This document shows positions 54,389 to 63,765 of a stretch of 64,000 nt of DNA, one piece after another. Made by a program: the position numbers and the translations under genes. Origin of the DNA: Streptomyces sp. L-9-10 (GTDB lineage Bacteria > Actinomycetota > Actinomycetes > Streptomycetales > Streptomycetaceae); assembly GCF_004151105.1 (NCBI RefSeq), contig NZ_PHRF01000026.1, forward strand, positions 1 to 64,000. Reading direction: 5' to 3'. The notes under the pieces were generated by a model. That model searched no databases, was not told where the DNA came from, and worked only from the letters and a program-made list of their open reading frames with translations. Position 1 is the stretch's first letter; each line of letters begins with the position of its first letter.

Positions 54389-55726
54389 TCAGCGGGTGGC
54401 GCCCGTGACCAGCCAGTGGCCCGACCGGGTACGCAGCCAGAGGGTCAGCATGCGGACCCCCATCATCAGCCCCATCGTCCACCACAGGGCCGTCAGTCCG
54501 CCGCCCCAGGCGGGGACGAGCAGCGCGACCGGGGCGAAGACCGCCAGCGTCACCAGCATCGCTCCCGCCAGATACGGGCCGTCCCCGGCGCCCATCAGTA
54601 CACCGTCCAGCACGAAGACGATCCCCGAGATCGGCTGAGTGACGGCCACCACCAGCAGAGCAGGCAGCAGCGTGTCCCGCACCACCTGGTCACCGGTGAA
54701 CAGCGGAATGAACAGCGGACGCGCCGCCACGATCAGAACGCCGAGCAGCACGCCCGCCGCTACCCCCCACTGCACCATGCGACGGCAGACATCCCGGGCG
54801 CCCTGAGTGTCCCCCGCCCCCAGATAGCGGCCGATGATCGCCTGTCCCGCGATGGCGATCGCGTCGAGCGCGAAAGCCATCAGGCTCCACAACGACAGAA
54901 TGATCTGATGGGCCGCGACATCCGCGTCCCCCAGCCGCGCGGCGACCGCCGTGGCGATCATCAGAACCGCGCGCAGCGACAGCGTACGAATCAGCAACGG
55001 CACGCCGGCCTGGGCGCTCGCCCGTATCCCCGCCGCATCGGGACGCAACGACGCGCCATGCCGACGCGCTCCCCGGACCACCACGATCAGATAGACGGCC
55101 GCCATGGCGCACTGGGCCAGCACCGTCCCCCAGGCGGAACCGGCGATCCCGAGACCGGCACCGTAGACGAGCACGACATTGAGCACCGCGTTGGCACCGA
55201 ACCCGCCGATGGCGACATACAGCGGTGTCCGGGTGTCCTGGAGCCCGCGCAGTACGCCAGTGGCGGCCAGCACGACCAGCATGGCGGGGATACCGAGACT
55301 GGAGATCCGCAGATAGGTGACCGCGAACGGGGCGGCCGTGTCCGATGCCCCGAAGAGACCGACGAGCCACGGCGCGGCAGGCAGCGTGACGGCGATGACC
55401 GCCGCACCGAGCAGAAGAGCGAGCCAGATGCCGTCCATGCCCTGGCGTATGGCGGCCTGGAGATCGCCGGCGCCGACGCGCCGGGCCACGGCCGCGGTGG
55501 TGGCGTAGGCGAGGAAGACGAAGATGCTCACCGCGGTTGTCAGCAGGGCCGCCGCGATCGCCAGTCCGGCGAGTTGGGGGGTGCCGAGATGGCCGACGAT
55601 CGCGCTGTCCACCATCACGAAGAGCGGCTCGGCGACGAGGGCGCCGAAGGCGGGAACGGCGAGGGCGATGATCTCGCGATCGTGGCGTCGCGGGGCAGTG
55701 CTGGATATCGCGGGAGCCTTTGTCAT
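54389..55726 (-). CDS. MATE-family efflux transporter (DinF-like)
   Basis: The 445-residue protein has about 12 transmembrane helices. It starts MTKAPAISSTAPRRHDREII and includes LAVPAFGALVAEPLFVMVDS and VAIGGFGANAVLNVVLVYGA, typical of the DinF branch of MATE exporters driven by Na+ or H+. The substrate is unknown. It is divergent from dnaB. Confidence 0.9.
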   Translation of the reverse strand: MTKAPAISSTAPRRHDREIIALAVPAFGALVAEPLFVMVDSAIVGHLGTPQLAGLAIAAALLTTAVSIFVFLAYATTAAVARRVGAGDLQAAIRQGMDGIWLALLLGAAVIAVTLPAAPWLVGLFGASDTAAPFAVTYLRISSLGIPAMLVVLAATGVLRGLQDTRTPLYVAIGGFGANAVLNVVLVYGAGLGIAGSAWGTVLAQCAMAAVYLIVVVRGARRHGASLRPDAAGIRASAQAGVPLLIRTLSLRAVLMIATAVAARLGDADVAAHQIILSLWSLMAFALDAIAIAGQAIIGRYLGAGDTQGARDVCRRMVQWGVAAGVLLGVLIVAARPLFIPLFTGDQVVRDTLLPALLVVAVTQPISGIVFVLDGVLMGAGDGPYLAGAMLVTLAVFAPVALLVPAWGGGLTALWWTMGLMMGVRMLTLWLRTRSGHWLVTGATR

Positions 55727-56148
55727 GCGCTCAATCTAATCTTCCACAGGTAAGTGCTGCAAGCCATTGGGGGTCCTTACCGAGCTGCCCGGTGAAGGCT
55801 CGGCTGTGTGCCGTTTGTTCTGATCTTGGTCCAGTCGGGAAAGTTTTTCTCCCCCACAGCCGGTGGACGGAAAAACCCCAGCTCAGAGTGGGTTCGGCGG
55901 GGTCGCTATGAGTTTGTCCACAGTGCTGTCCCCCGGTCCGTGCACAGGTTCGCCGGGGTTCTCCACAGCATCTGATCGGTCGTCCACATGGCCTGTGGAT
56001 AACCAGATTGGCTGACGGTGCCCGCGGGCCTACCGTGGACCGGCGTCCGACGCGCCGGAACCGGAGTCAGGCCTCTCGTTTTGTCAGTGTCGTGCCGTAG
56101 AAAGAGTGGCACGGCGAGGTCCGCTGAGCGGACGTGAGGAGGTGGCCG
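55727..56148. other. MATE-dnaB divergent region with DnaA boxes
   Basis: This 422-bp region contains the dnaB promoter and ribosome site and a cluster of DnaA boxes at 55914-56002. GAGGAGGTGG precedes the dnaB GTG. No gene is supported. Confidence 0.6.
55914..56002. promoter_or_regulatory. DnaA-box cluster upstream of dnaB
   Basis: Four boxes in 89 bases: TTGTCCACA (55914-55922, perfect), TTCTCCACA (55959-55967), TCGTCCACA (55980-55988) and inverted TGTGGATAA (55994-56002, the TTATCCACA form). They lie about 150-235 bases before the dnaB start. DnaA could regulate dnaB here or be titrated by the sites. The density equals that of oriC. Confidence 0.65.
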
Positions 56149-57627
56149 GTGAGCATTCCCGAGCCATTGGACGACCCCTGGACCGACGCCGGTCCCAGTG
56201 ACCGTCTGCCTGTCTCCCGGCAGCGCCGTGGTGAGGGCCGGGGCCGCGAGGAGCAGCACGAGCGCGGCCGGGACGGGGGCGCCTGGGACGGCGGGTCTCC
56301 CGGGTTCGAGCGGGTGCCGCCACAGGACCTCGATGCCGAGCAGTCGGTCCTCGGCGGCATGCTGCTGTCCAAGGACGCCATCGCCGACGTGGTGGAGATC
56401 ATCAAGGGGCATGACTTCTACCGCCCCGCGCACGAGACCGTCTTCCAGGCGATCCTCGACCTCTACGCGAAGGGGGAGCCGGCCGACCCGATCACGGTGG
56501 CGGCCGAGCTGACCAAGCGGGGTGAGATCACTCGTGTCGGCGGTCCGTCGTATCTGCACACGCTGGTCCAGTCGGTGCCCACGGCGGCCAACGCCTCGTA
56601 CTACGCGGAGATCGTCCACGAGCGGGCGGTGCTGCGGCGGCTTGTCGAGGCCGGCACGAAGATCACGCAGATGGGATACGCGGCCGACGGCGATGTGGAC
56701 GAGATCGTCAACTCCGCCCAGGCCGAGATCTACGCCGTCACCGAGCAGCGGACCAGCGAGGACTATCTGCCGCTCGGCGACATCATGGAGGGCGCGCTCG
56801 ACGAGATCGAGGCGATCGGCTCGCGCAGCGGCGAGATGACCGGTGTGCCGACCGGCTTCACGGACTTCGACTCCCTCACGAACGGGCTGCATCCCGGCCA
56901 GATGATCGTCATCGCGGCCCGTCCCGCCATGGGTAAGTCCACGCTCGCTCTGGACTTCGCGCGGGCCGCGTCGATCAAGAACAATCTGCCGAGTGTGATC
57001 TTCTCGCTCGAAATGGGGCGCAATGAGATCGCGATGCGTCTGCTGTCGGCTGAGGCGCGCGTGGCGCTGCACCATATGCGATCGGGCACGATGACGGACG
57101 AGGACTGGACCCGGTTGGCTCGTCGTATGCCGGATGTCTCGCAGGCTCCGCTCTATATCGATGATTCGCCGAACCTCTCGATGATGGAGATCCGGGCGAA
57201 GTGCCGACGGCTGAAGCAGCGGAACGAGCTGAAGCTGGTGATCATCGACTATCTGCAGCTGATGCAGTCGGGTGGTTCGAAGCGGGCCGAGAGCCGTCAG
57301 CAGGAGGTCTCGGACATGTCGCGAAACCTGAAGCTGCTGGCCAAGGAGCTGGAGTTGCCGGTCATCGCGCTGTCGCAGCTGAACCGTGGTCCGGAGCAGC
57401 GTACGGACAAGAAGCCGATGGTCTCCGACCTGCGTGAGTCGGGTTCGATCGAGCAGGACGCGGACATGGTGATCCTGCTGCACCGTGAGGACGCGTACGA
57501 GAAGGAGTCACCCCGCGCGGGAGAGGCCGACCTGATCGTGGCCAAGCACCGTAATGGCCCGACGGCGACGATCACGGTGGCGTTCCAGGGCCACTACTCG
57601 CGCTTCGTGGACATGGCCCAGACCTGA
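56149..57627 (+). CDS. dnaB: Replicative DNA helicase
   Basis: The 492-residue hexameric helicase unwinds DNA ahead of the replication fork. It starts VSIPEPLDDPWTDAGPSDRL (GTG, set by GAGGAGGTGG) with a basic N-terminal extension of about 60 residues. The N-terminal domain begins PPQDLDAEQSVLGGMLLSKD. The RecA-like ATPase domain has Walker A ARPAMGKSTL and Walker B LVIIDYLQLMQ. No intein is present. Its 3' end overlaps the convergent TAP-like hydrolase gene by 34 bases. Confidence 0.98.
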   Translation: MSIPEPLDDPWTDAGPSDRLPVSRQRRGEGRGREEQHERGRDGGAWDGGSPGFERVPPQDLDAEQSVLGGMLLSKDAIADVVEIIKGHDFYRPAHETVFQAILDLYAKGEPADPITVAAELTKRGEITRVGGPSYLHTLVQSVPTAANASYYAEIVHERAVLRRLVEAGTKITQMGYAADGDVDEIVNSAQAEIYAVTEQRTSEDYLPLGDIMEGALDEIEAIGSRSGEMTGVPTGFTDFDSLTNGLHPGQMIVIAARPAMGKSTLALDFARAASIKNNLPSVIFSLEMGRNEIAMRLLSAEARVALHHMRSGTMTDEDWTRLARRMPDVSQAPLYIDDSPNLSMMEIRAKCRRLKQRNELKLVIIDYLQLMQSGGSKRAESRQQEVSDMSRNLKLLAKELELPVIALSQLNRGPEQRTDKKPMVSDLRESGSIEQDADMVILLHREDAYEKESPRAGEADLIVAKHRNGPTATITVAFQGHYSRFVDMAQT

Positions 57628-59108
57628 GCCGGGCCGTCGTAGGGGCTCAGCTCTCTCACCGGCCAGGAGGGTTCTGCCGGGCAGGCGAGGTCGTGCGAGG
57701 GGCGTTGTCCGGTGGTCAGGAACGTCGTCACCGCGTTGGTCGCGCACGTGTTCCGGCTGAACGGGTAGACACCGTGGCCGCCCTGGTCGGCTGTCACCAT
57801 CCTGGCCCGGTCACCGAATGCCTGCCGCAGCTTCCGGGCGCCGGCCAGCGGCGTCCCCGGGTCACGGAGGTTCTGCACCATGAGGACGTCAGAGGGGCCC
57901 TGGTCCCCGATGGACACCTGCGGCTCGATCGGGTCGGGCCAGTACGCGCACGGCCCGATGTTGACCGTTGACGCACCCAGCATCGGGTACCGGACCCGGT
58001 CGACCGCGATGTCACGCTGGTACTGCTGGATCGACGTCGGCCAGCGCGAGTCACCGCAGATCACGTGGAAGCGGCTGGACATGGAGTTGTCCAGGTCCGG
58101 CACGGGAGGGCCGGGGGGCAGGGGCTGGTTCGTGTCGAGCGCCTGCCAGATCTCGGCCAGATCCTTCATGCCGAAGTCGGTGTAGAGGGAGCCGAACGTG
58201 ACCCCGCGGAAAAACGTGCCGTCGATTTCCTGGACCGGAGCCTTGTCCAGCCGCGCGGCGAGGTCGAAGTACTTCGCGGTCACCTGCTCCGGCGTGGTGC
58301 CCAGGCCGTACTCGGGGTGGGCGGCGGCGAAGGTCGCGAAGTCCGGGAACCGGTCCTGGAGGCCGCGTCCGAACAACCGCATGCCCATGACGTCGTAGCC
58401 GCCAGGGGCCATGTTGCTGTCGAGTACGATCCGGTCGCCGCGCTCCGGGAACAGCGTCGTGTACACCGCGCCGAGGTAGGTGCCGTAGGAGACGCCGTGG
58501 TACGAGAGCTTCGATTCGCCCAGCGCCGCCCGTATCCGGTCCATGTCGCGTGCGGTGTTCGCGGTGGTCGTGTAGGGCAGCATCCGCGCCGTCTTCGACT
58601 TGGCGCACTGCCCGGCGATGGTCTTCGCGTCCTCGGCCTGCTTCGCGACGTCGGCCGCGGTGTGCGCGTACAGCGGGAAGTTGCCCCGTGCCTGCTGCTC
58701 CGGTGTCAGATCACATGTCACCGGTGTGCTGTGGCCGACGCCGCGCGGGTCGAACCCGATCACGTCATAGGCGTCCAGCACGCTCTGCGGGAGGCCGGCT
58801 CCCGCGACAAGGGCCGGGAAGTTGAGCCCTGTCCCGCCCGGCCCGCCCGGGTTGGTGAACAGTACGCCGCGGCGCTGTGCCGGCTTCTTGCTCGCCACGC
58901 GGGAGATCGCGATCTCGATCTTCCGCCCGTCCGGGTTCCGGTAGTCCAGAGGGACGTCGAGTGTCGAGCACTCCAGACCGGGCAGGGCGGCATCCGCCGG
59001 GCACGGGCCCCATCGCACGGTGCTCGGCGTCGCGGCTGCCGACACCCCTGGAATGGCGACCGCCGCCACCGCGGCGACAGCGAGGGCGAGGGACAAGGTT
59101 CTGCGCAT
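57594..59108 (-). CDS. Secreted alpha/beta hydrolase, TAP/SlpE-like
   Basis: The 504-residue protein starts MRRTLSLALAVAAVAAVAIP, a signal peptide. It has the oxyanion region FTNPGGPGGTGLNFPA, the nucleophile GVSYGTYLGAVY (Ser in GxSxG), and a C-terminal TAP-type region with Asp (LRDPGTPL) and His (DQGGHGVY). This suits tripeptidyl aminopeptidase-like exported peptidases of Streptomyces. AGGAGGAAG precedes the chosen ATG. The last 34 bases are antisense to the dnaB 3' end. Confidence 0.88.
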   Translation of the reverse strand: MRRTLSLALAVAAVAAVAIPGVSAAATPSTVRWGPCPADAALPGLECSTLDVPLDYRNPDGRKIEIAISRVASKKPAQRRGVLFTNPGGPGGTGLNFPALVAGAGLPQSVLDAYDVIGFDPRGVGHSTPVTCDLTPEQQARGNFPLYAHTAADVAKQAEDAKTIAGQCAKSKTARMLPYTTTANTARDMDRIRAALGESKLSYHGVSYGTYLGAVYTTLFPERGDRIVLDSNMAPGGYDVMGMRLFGRGLQDRFPDFATFAAAHPEYGLGTTPEQVTAKYFDLAARLDKAPVQEIDGTFFRGVTFGSLYTDFGMKDLAEIWQALDTNQPLPPGPPVPDLDNSMSSRFHVICGDSRWPTSIQQYQRDIAVDRVRYPMLGASTVNIGPCAYWPDPIEPQVSIGDQGPSDVLMVQNLRDPGTPLAGARKLRQAFGDRARMVTADQGGHGVYPFSRNTCATNAVTTFLTTGQRPSHDLACPAEPSWPVRELSPYDGPAQVWAMSTKRE

Positions 59109-59238
59109 CTGACTTCCTCCTGGACGGCGCACAGGGGCGCCGGAACTGACGGAACGAGTGGGTAAAGGAACGCGATGGCCCGAATGTCGTTCTGGGGCGT
59201 GGACGGGGACCCGACGGCCCTCGACGGCCTGAGAGGCC

Positions 59239-59955
59239 CTAGCGGTTCATACGGACCAGGACGTCGATCTGGGCGGGGTTGTAGAGGTCGAGGGCGGCCT
59301 CGGCGAGCGTGCGCCGGGCGAAGTCCTCTCCGCGTGGTGCGTCGGCGCTGAGGTCCTGGAAGCTCGGGAAGTCCGTGAGCATCTTCCGGACGGCGGGTGC
59401 CAGGCGCATGCGCTCGGCCAGGTCCTGCCGGGTCTGCTCGTCGGCGTCGGCGGGTAGGTGGTCGAACTCGGTGAGGGCGGGGTCCGGCTCATACGTCCGC
59501 AGGGTGTCCGCGTAGGTGTCGAGCGCTGACCGGCCGAGCACCTGGGCCAGTACGACGGCCAGCGAACGCTCGGTCGCCGAGACGTCCGCGTCGGCGACGG
59601 CTCTGCCCAGTCGGGGCGGGAGGTCGGTCGGCGCGGCCTGGCGCAGGAGCTGGGCCAGCTCGACGCGCATCCGTCTCAGCCGTTCGATGGTCGCGTCCAG
59701 CTCGGCGTCCAGTACGCGCAGCGCGTCCTCGGGGTGTTCGTCGGCATCGCCCAGCTCGGCGATCTGCTTCAGTGAGAGCCCGAGCTCGGTCAGGCGCTTG
59801 ATCCGGGACACGCGGACGAGGTGGGCCACGCCGTAGTTCTTGTAGCCGTTGGCGCGGCGCTCGGGCTCGGCGAGCAGGCCGACCTCGTGGTAGTGCCGGA
59901 TCGCGCGCAACGTCGTGCCGGCGAGCTCGGCGAGCTGACGGGTACTCCATCCCAC
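59239..59955 (-). CDS. MerR-family transcriptional regulator
   Basis: The 238-residue protein has an N-terminal winged-helix domain (STRQLAELAGTTLRAIRHYH, then NGYKNYGVAHLVRVSRIKRL). A coiled-coil dimer helix and a C-terminal ligand-binding-like region of about 140 residues (TipA-like in length) follow. GTG start. Its own promoter region contains a GCCGTTACGGC palindrome at 60019-60029 just after a -35-like TTGACC, the spacer arrangement typical of MerR control. It is transcribed away from the AKR gene. The ligand is unknown. Confidence 0.85.
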   Translation of the reverse strand: MGWSTRQLAELAGTTLRAIRHYHEVGLLAEPERRANGYKNYGVAHLVRVSRIKRLTELGLSLKQIAELGDADEHPEDALRVLDAELDATIERLRRMRVELAQLLRQAAPTDLPPRLGRAVADADVSATERSLAVVLAQVLGRSALDTYADTLRTYEPDPALTEFDHLPADADEQTRQDLAERMRLAPAVRKMLTDFPSFQDLSADAPRGEDFARRTLAEAALDLYNPAQIDVLVRMNR

Positions 59956-60018
59956 GACGTCCCCCCGGACCCAGGTTTCGCACGACGCGGACGCGCCGAC
60001 GGACCCATTGGAAACTAT

Positions 60019-60029
60019 GCCGTTACGGC
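60019..60029. promoter_or_regulatory. Candidate MerR operator
   Basis: GCCG-TTA-CGGC palindrome. On the minus strand it follows TTGACC (60037-60032), a possible -35 of the MerR gene. The -10 is not certain. Confidence 0.4.
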
Positions 60030-60186
60030 CGGGTCAAGAAGATCGAGTCTCTTCGACGGAAGGGCGGAGCTGGACCGCGTGTCTCTGGACCGGGTGTCCG
60101 ATGTCCCCGGCGGGGGCGCGTTTCGCGTCCCCACCGGGGCAGCCGTTCGGACGGGGGCAGGCGACTCCGGGGCCGACGGCCCTGGG

Positions 60187-61152
60187 TCAGGCGTAGAAGT
60201 TGCGCTGCCAGCGGTGCTTGGCGAGCAGGGTGAGCTGGTCGTCGGTGAGCAGGCGTCCGTCGCTCACGGCGGTGTTGCGCTCAACGTTCCGTACGGTGCG
60301 CATGCCGGGGATGACGGTGGAGACGGCCGGTGCGCTGAGGACGTACCGCAGTGCGGTTTCCGCGATCTCGTCGGGGGCGATGCCCAGCTCGGTGGTGATC
60401 GCGTTGACGTGCTGCTCGACCTGGGCGGGACGGTCGTCGCGGAAGTAGCGGCCGCGGAAGTCGCCGTCGAGGAAGGTGGTTCCGGCTGTGATGCGTCCCG
60501 TCAGGCCTCCTTCGTCGAGGGCCACCCGGACGATCACGCCGACTCCGTTTTCCTGGCAGGCGGGAAGCAGGGTGTCGGCCGGGGCCTGGTCGAAGATGTT
60601 GTAGATGACCTGCACGGTGTCCACCACGCCGCTGCGGACAAGGGCGAGGGCGTTGTCGGGCTGGTGGTCGTTGATGGATACGCCGAACAGGCGGATCTTC
60701 CCTTGCTGCTTCAGCTCGGCGATGGTCTCCAGCCAGTCGCCGCGGCCGGCCCATTCGTCGCTCCAGACGTGGAACTGCAGTACGTCGAAGTGGTCCAGGC
60801 CGCTGACGCGCAGGCTGGTCTCCAGGCTGTCGCGGATATGCGCGCCGGGGAAGGTCTCCGCGGGGTCCAGCCCGTCGGGGGCCGGCCAGACGCGGTTCTT
60901 CGGGGGCACTTTGGTCGCCACGTACACCTGGTCACCGGCCCGCTCGCGGACCACCTGGCCCACGATCCGCTCGCTCTCGCCGTAACCGCGTGCGGTGTCG
61001 ATGAAGTTCACGCCCTGGTCGATGGCGCGGTGCAGCGCGCGTACGGATTCGTCCTCCGTGGCGCCCACCCAGCCGGACTCGCCGATGCCCCAGGCTCCGT
61101 AGCCGATCTCGGACACCGACAGTCCACTGCGTCCCAGCTCGCGATAGCGCAC
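60187..61152 (-). CDS. Aldo/keto reductase
   Basis: The 321-residue protein has the AKR TIM-barrel pattern: [20 protein letters not shown], the catalytic [12 protein letters not shown] (Asp, Tyr), [11 protein letters not shown] (Lys) and [12 protein letters not shown] (His). It reduces an aldehyde or ketone with NADPH; the substrate is unknown. The GTG start follows GGAGGAG. It precedes the MerR gene on the same strand by 231 bases. Confidence 0.93.
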   Translation of the reverse strand: MRYRELGRSGLSVSEIGYGAWGIGESGWVGATEDESVRALHRAIDQGVNFIDTARGYGESERIVGQVVRERAGDQVYVATKVPPKNRVWPAPDGLDPAETFPGAHIRDSLETSLRVSGLDHFDVLQFHVWSDEWAGRGDWLETIAELKQQGKIRLFGVSINDHQPDNALALVRSGVVDTVQVIYNIFDQAPADTLLPACQENGVGVIVRVALDEGGLTGRITAGTTFLDGDFRGRYFRDDRPAQVEQHVNAITTELGIAPDEIAETALRYVLSAPAVSTVIPGMRTVRNVERNTAVSDGRLLTDDQLTLLAKHRWQRNFYA

Positions 61153-61189
61153 AGTGCTCCTCCACATCATGATTGGTCAGGATGGTGAA

Positions 61190-61564
61190 TCAGGCCGCTC
61201 GTTCCGCGGCGCTGCGTTCCACGCAGAATTCGTTGCCCTCCGGGTCCGCGAGGGTGACCCAGCCCGTGCCGTCGGGGCGGCGGTGGTCGTCCACGAGGGT
61301 GGCGCCGAGGGCGAGGAGGCGGTCCACCTCTTCGTCGCGGGTGCGGTCCTGGGGCTGGAGATCCAGGTGGACCCTGTTCTTGGCGGACTTGCCCTCGGGT
61401 ACCTGGATGAACAGCAGCGTGCCGCCCTCTGACACGAGCAGTGCCTCCGAGTCGCCGGGCTGGTCGTCGTCCGCCAGGGAGGCGCCGAGGACCTTGCCCC
61501 AGAAGTTGCCCAGGGTGTACGTGTCGCCGCAGTCGATGGTGATGTGGCGTACCAGGGATGTCAT
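61190..61564 (-). CDS. VOC-family (glyoxalase/bleomycin-resistance-like) protein
   Basis: The 124-residue protein starts MTSLVRHITIDCGDTYTLGN and has the paired beta-alpha-beta-beta-beta modules of the VOC fold (DPEGNEFCVERS near the end). VOC members bind a metal or ligand, including glyoxalases and antibiotic-binding proteins. The function here is unknown. It lies 37 bases before the AKR start and is likely cotranscribed with it. Confidence 0.85.
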   Translation of the reverse strand: MTSLVRHITIDCGDTYTLGNFWGKVLGASLADDDQPGDSEALLVSEGGTLLFIQVPEGKSAKNRVHLDLQPQDRTRDEEVDRLLALGATLVDDHRRPDGTGWVTLADPEGNEFCVERSAAERAA

Positions 61565-61650
61565 GCGGTCACTCTGATTATTCCGGCCGTTTCTGTCCAG
61601 GTGATTCCGTGGTGCGAAAAGAGGTCGACCGGGCGGGTTGTCGCCGGTAG

Positions 61651-63051
61651 ATGTGGAGCATGACCTCATCTCCTGAAGAGCTGTTGCCCAGTACACGTCG
61701 AGCTCTGTCGCATCGCATCGCCCGAGCTCAGGCCGAGGGCCGCGCTCCGTCACTGGTCGGTGCGGTGGCGCGGGAGGGGCGGATGGTGTGGACGGGGGCC
61801 CGTAGTTGCATGGAGGGGCATGCTCCGGACGCGGATACGCAGTACCGGATCGGGTCGATCACCAAGACGTTCACCGCCGTGCTGGTGCTGCGGCTGCGTG
61901 ATGAGGGGCTGCTTGATCTGAATGACCCGCTGGAGAAGCACCTTCCGGGCACTGGGGTGGGCGAGGTCACGATCGCTCAGCTCCTGGGGCATAGCGCGGG
62001 GTTGAGCGCGGAGGCCCCGGCGCCCTGGTGGGAGCGGACACCGGGTTCGCTCCGCCCGGAGCTCGCGGACGTCCTCGGCGAGCGGCCCGTACTGCACCCT
62101 GCGGGGCGGCGCCACCACTACTCGAATCCGGGCTTCACGCTGCTCGGTTCACTGGTGGAGGCCGTGCGGGGGATGTCTTGGGAGGAGGCGCTGCGGCGTG
62201 AGGTCCTTGAGCCGTTGTCCATGGGCCGTACGTCCGCTCAGCCGGTGGCTCCGCACGCGGGTGGCTGGGCTGTGCATCCCTGGGCCGATGTGATGCTGCC
62301 GGAGCCGGTGGAGGACCTGGGGCTGATGGCCCCTGCCGGTCAGCTCTGGTCGACGGCCGCCGATCTCTGTCGCTTCGCGGTCTTCCTTTCGGAGGGGGAC
62401 GAGAGGGTCCTGAGCGCGGAGTCCGTGCGGGAGCTGCGGACTCCGGCCGTCCCGCCCGCGGCCGGGGAGCGGAACGGCGGCTACGGGCTCGGGACGCAGC
62501 TTGTCTGGTGGGAGGACCGGACGCTCGTGGGGCATACGGGTTCGCTGCCCGGCTTTGTCGCCGGCCTGTGGGTCAGCGTGGAGGACGACGAGGCCGCGGT
62601 GGTGCTGGCCAATGCCACCTCGGGGCCGTATGCCGGGGCGGTCGCGGCCGATCTCATCGGCATTGTGGCGGACGCGGAGCCCCGCATCCCCGAACCGTGG
62701 CGTCCGCTGCCCGAGGCCGATCCGGAGCTGCTGGCTCTCACCGGGCCGTGGTACTGGGGCACGCAGCCCTTCGGGCTGAAGTGGTCCTCGGACCGGGGCC
62801 TGGAGCTGAACCCGCTACGGGGCGGCGGACGTGGTTCCCGCTTCGTGGTGCGGCCGGACGGCGACTGGAGAGGGCTCGATGGCTACTACGCGGGGGAGAC
62901 CCTGCGGGTGGTGCGGCGCCCTGACGGCTCGGTGAGTCATCTCGACCTCGGGTCGTTCGTCTTCACGCGTGAGCCGTACGCGCCGGACGACGCGGTGCCC
63001 GGGGGTGTGGACGCGAAGGGCTGGCGCGGCCTCGGGGATCTCGGGGAGTAG
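61651..63051 (+). CDS. Beta-lactamase-like (class C/DD-peptidase fold) serine hydrolase
   Basis: The 466-residue protein has the serine hydrolase motifs GSITKTF (SxxK), YSNPGF (YxN) and GHTGSLPG (HTG). A C-terminal extension of about 100 residues (from PEADPELLALTGPWYWGTQP) follows, as in many esterase-type members. No signal peptide is evident, so it is probably cytoplasmic and not an antibiotic-degrading enzyme. The ATG at 61651 or 61660 can serve as start. It is divergent from the VOC gene. Confidence 0.88.
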   Translation: MWSMTSSPEELLPSTRRALSHRIARAQAEGRAPSLVGAVAREGRMVWTGARSCMEGHAPDADTQYRIGSITKTFTAVLVLRLRDEGLLDLNDPLEKHLPGTGVGEVTIAQLLGHSAGLSAEAPAPWWERTPGSLRPELADVLGERPVLHPAGRRHHYSNPGFTLLGSLVEAVRGMSWEEALRREVLEPLSMGRTSAQPVAPHAGGWAVHPWADVMLPEPVEDLGLMAPAGQLWSTAADLCRFAVFLSEGDERVLSAESVRELRTPAVPPAAGERNGGYGLGTQLVWWEDRTLVGHTGSLPGFVAGLWVSVEDDEAAVVLANATSGPYAGAVAADLIGIVADAEPRIPEPWRPLPEADPELLALTGPWYWGTQPFGLKWSSDRGLELNPLRGGGRGSRFVVRPDGDWRGLDGYYAGETLRVVRRPDGSVSHLDLGSFVFTREPYAPDDAVPGGVDAKGWRGLGDLGE

Positions 63052-63063
63052 GCCGACCATGAT

Positions 63064-63077
63064 GTTTCACGTGAAAC
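63064..63077. other. parS: parS site 8
   Basis: Perfect GTTTCACGTGAAAC, 12 bases after the beta-lactamase-like gene stop. Confidence 0.95.
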
Positions 63078-63117
63078 CGGGCATGCCGGTCAGTCGGCGG
63101 TAGAGCGCGTGCAGGCT

Positions 63118-63148
63118 CCGAAGCCGCACGCTCGGATCGCGGCTTCGG
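63118..63148. terminator. Candidate bidirectional terminator
   Basis: Ten-base arms at 63118-63127 and 63139-63148 with an 11-base loop, between the convergent hydrolase and GNAT genes. Confidence 0.6.
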
Positions 63149-63185
63149 CTCCGTACGTGGAGGTGGACTACGCGCGGGTGCGGTC

Positions 63186-63638
63186 TCAGATGCTCATCTT
63201 GAAACCGACGTGTGAGGCGGTGAAGCCGAGCCGCTCGTAGAAGCGGTGGGCGTCGGTGCGGCTGGCGTCGGAGGTCAGCTGGACCAGCTGGCAGCCCCGG
63301 CGGCGGGATTCGTCGACCGCCCACTCGATGAAGCGGGTGCCGAGTCCGCTGCCGCGCTCGTCGGCGTGGACGCGTACGGCTTCGATGATGGAGCGGGTGG
63401 CGCCGCGCCGGGAGAGACCAGGGATGATCGTGAGCTGGAGCGTGCCGATGACCCGGCCGTCGCGTTCTGCCACCACCACGTGCTGGTTCGGGTCGCGGGC
63501 GAGTCGTTCGTAGGCCTCGGCGTACGGGGTGAGGTCGTCGAGGGACTCGCGCTGGGCGCCCAGCGGGTCGTCCGCGAGCATCGCCACGATGGCGGGGATG
63601 TCGTCGGCGGTGGCGGGCCGTATGTTCAGATCGCTCAT
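63186..63638 (-). CDS. GNAT-family N-acetyltransferase
   Basis: The 150-residue protein starts MSDLNIRPATADDIPAIVAM and has motif A VHADERGSGLGTRFIEWAVD and the C-terminal GFTASHVGFKMSI. The pattern resembles small RimI/MSMEG-type acetyltransferases. The substrate is unknown. Confidence 0.9.
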   Translation of the reverse strand: MSDLNIRPATADDIPAIVAMLADDPLGAQRESLDDLTPYAEAYERLARDPNQHVVVAERDGRVIGTLQLTIIPGLSRRGATRSIIEAVRVHADERGSGLGTRFIEWAVDESRRRGCQLVQLTSDASRTDAHRFYERLGFTASHVGFKMSI

Positions 63639-63765
63639 GATCCGCAGCGTACGCCTGAGGTCGGCGGCAGGGCCCGGACGGATGCTTGTGGCCGGTCTCG
63701 GGGCTTCCGGTGGCCTGCACCGCGGCGCCGTGCGGCTTCCGGGCGGTCCGGCCGGCCGGGCAGGC

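Noticed and set aside
54371..55753. A 460-residue plus-strand frame opposite the MATE gene
   Set aside because: Arg/Gln/His-rich shadow of a membrane protein gene, with no conserved domain.
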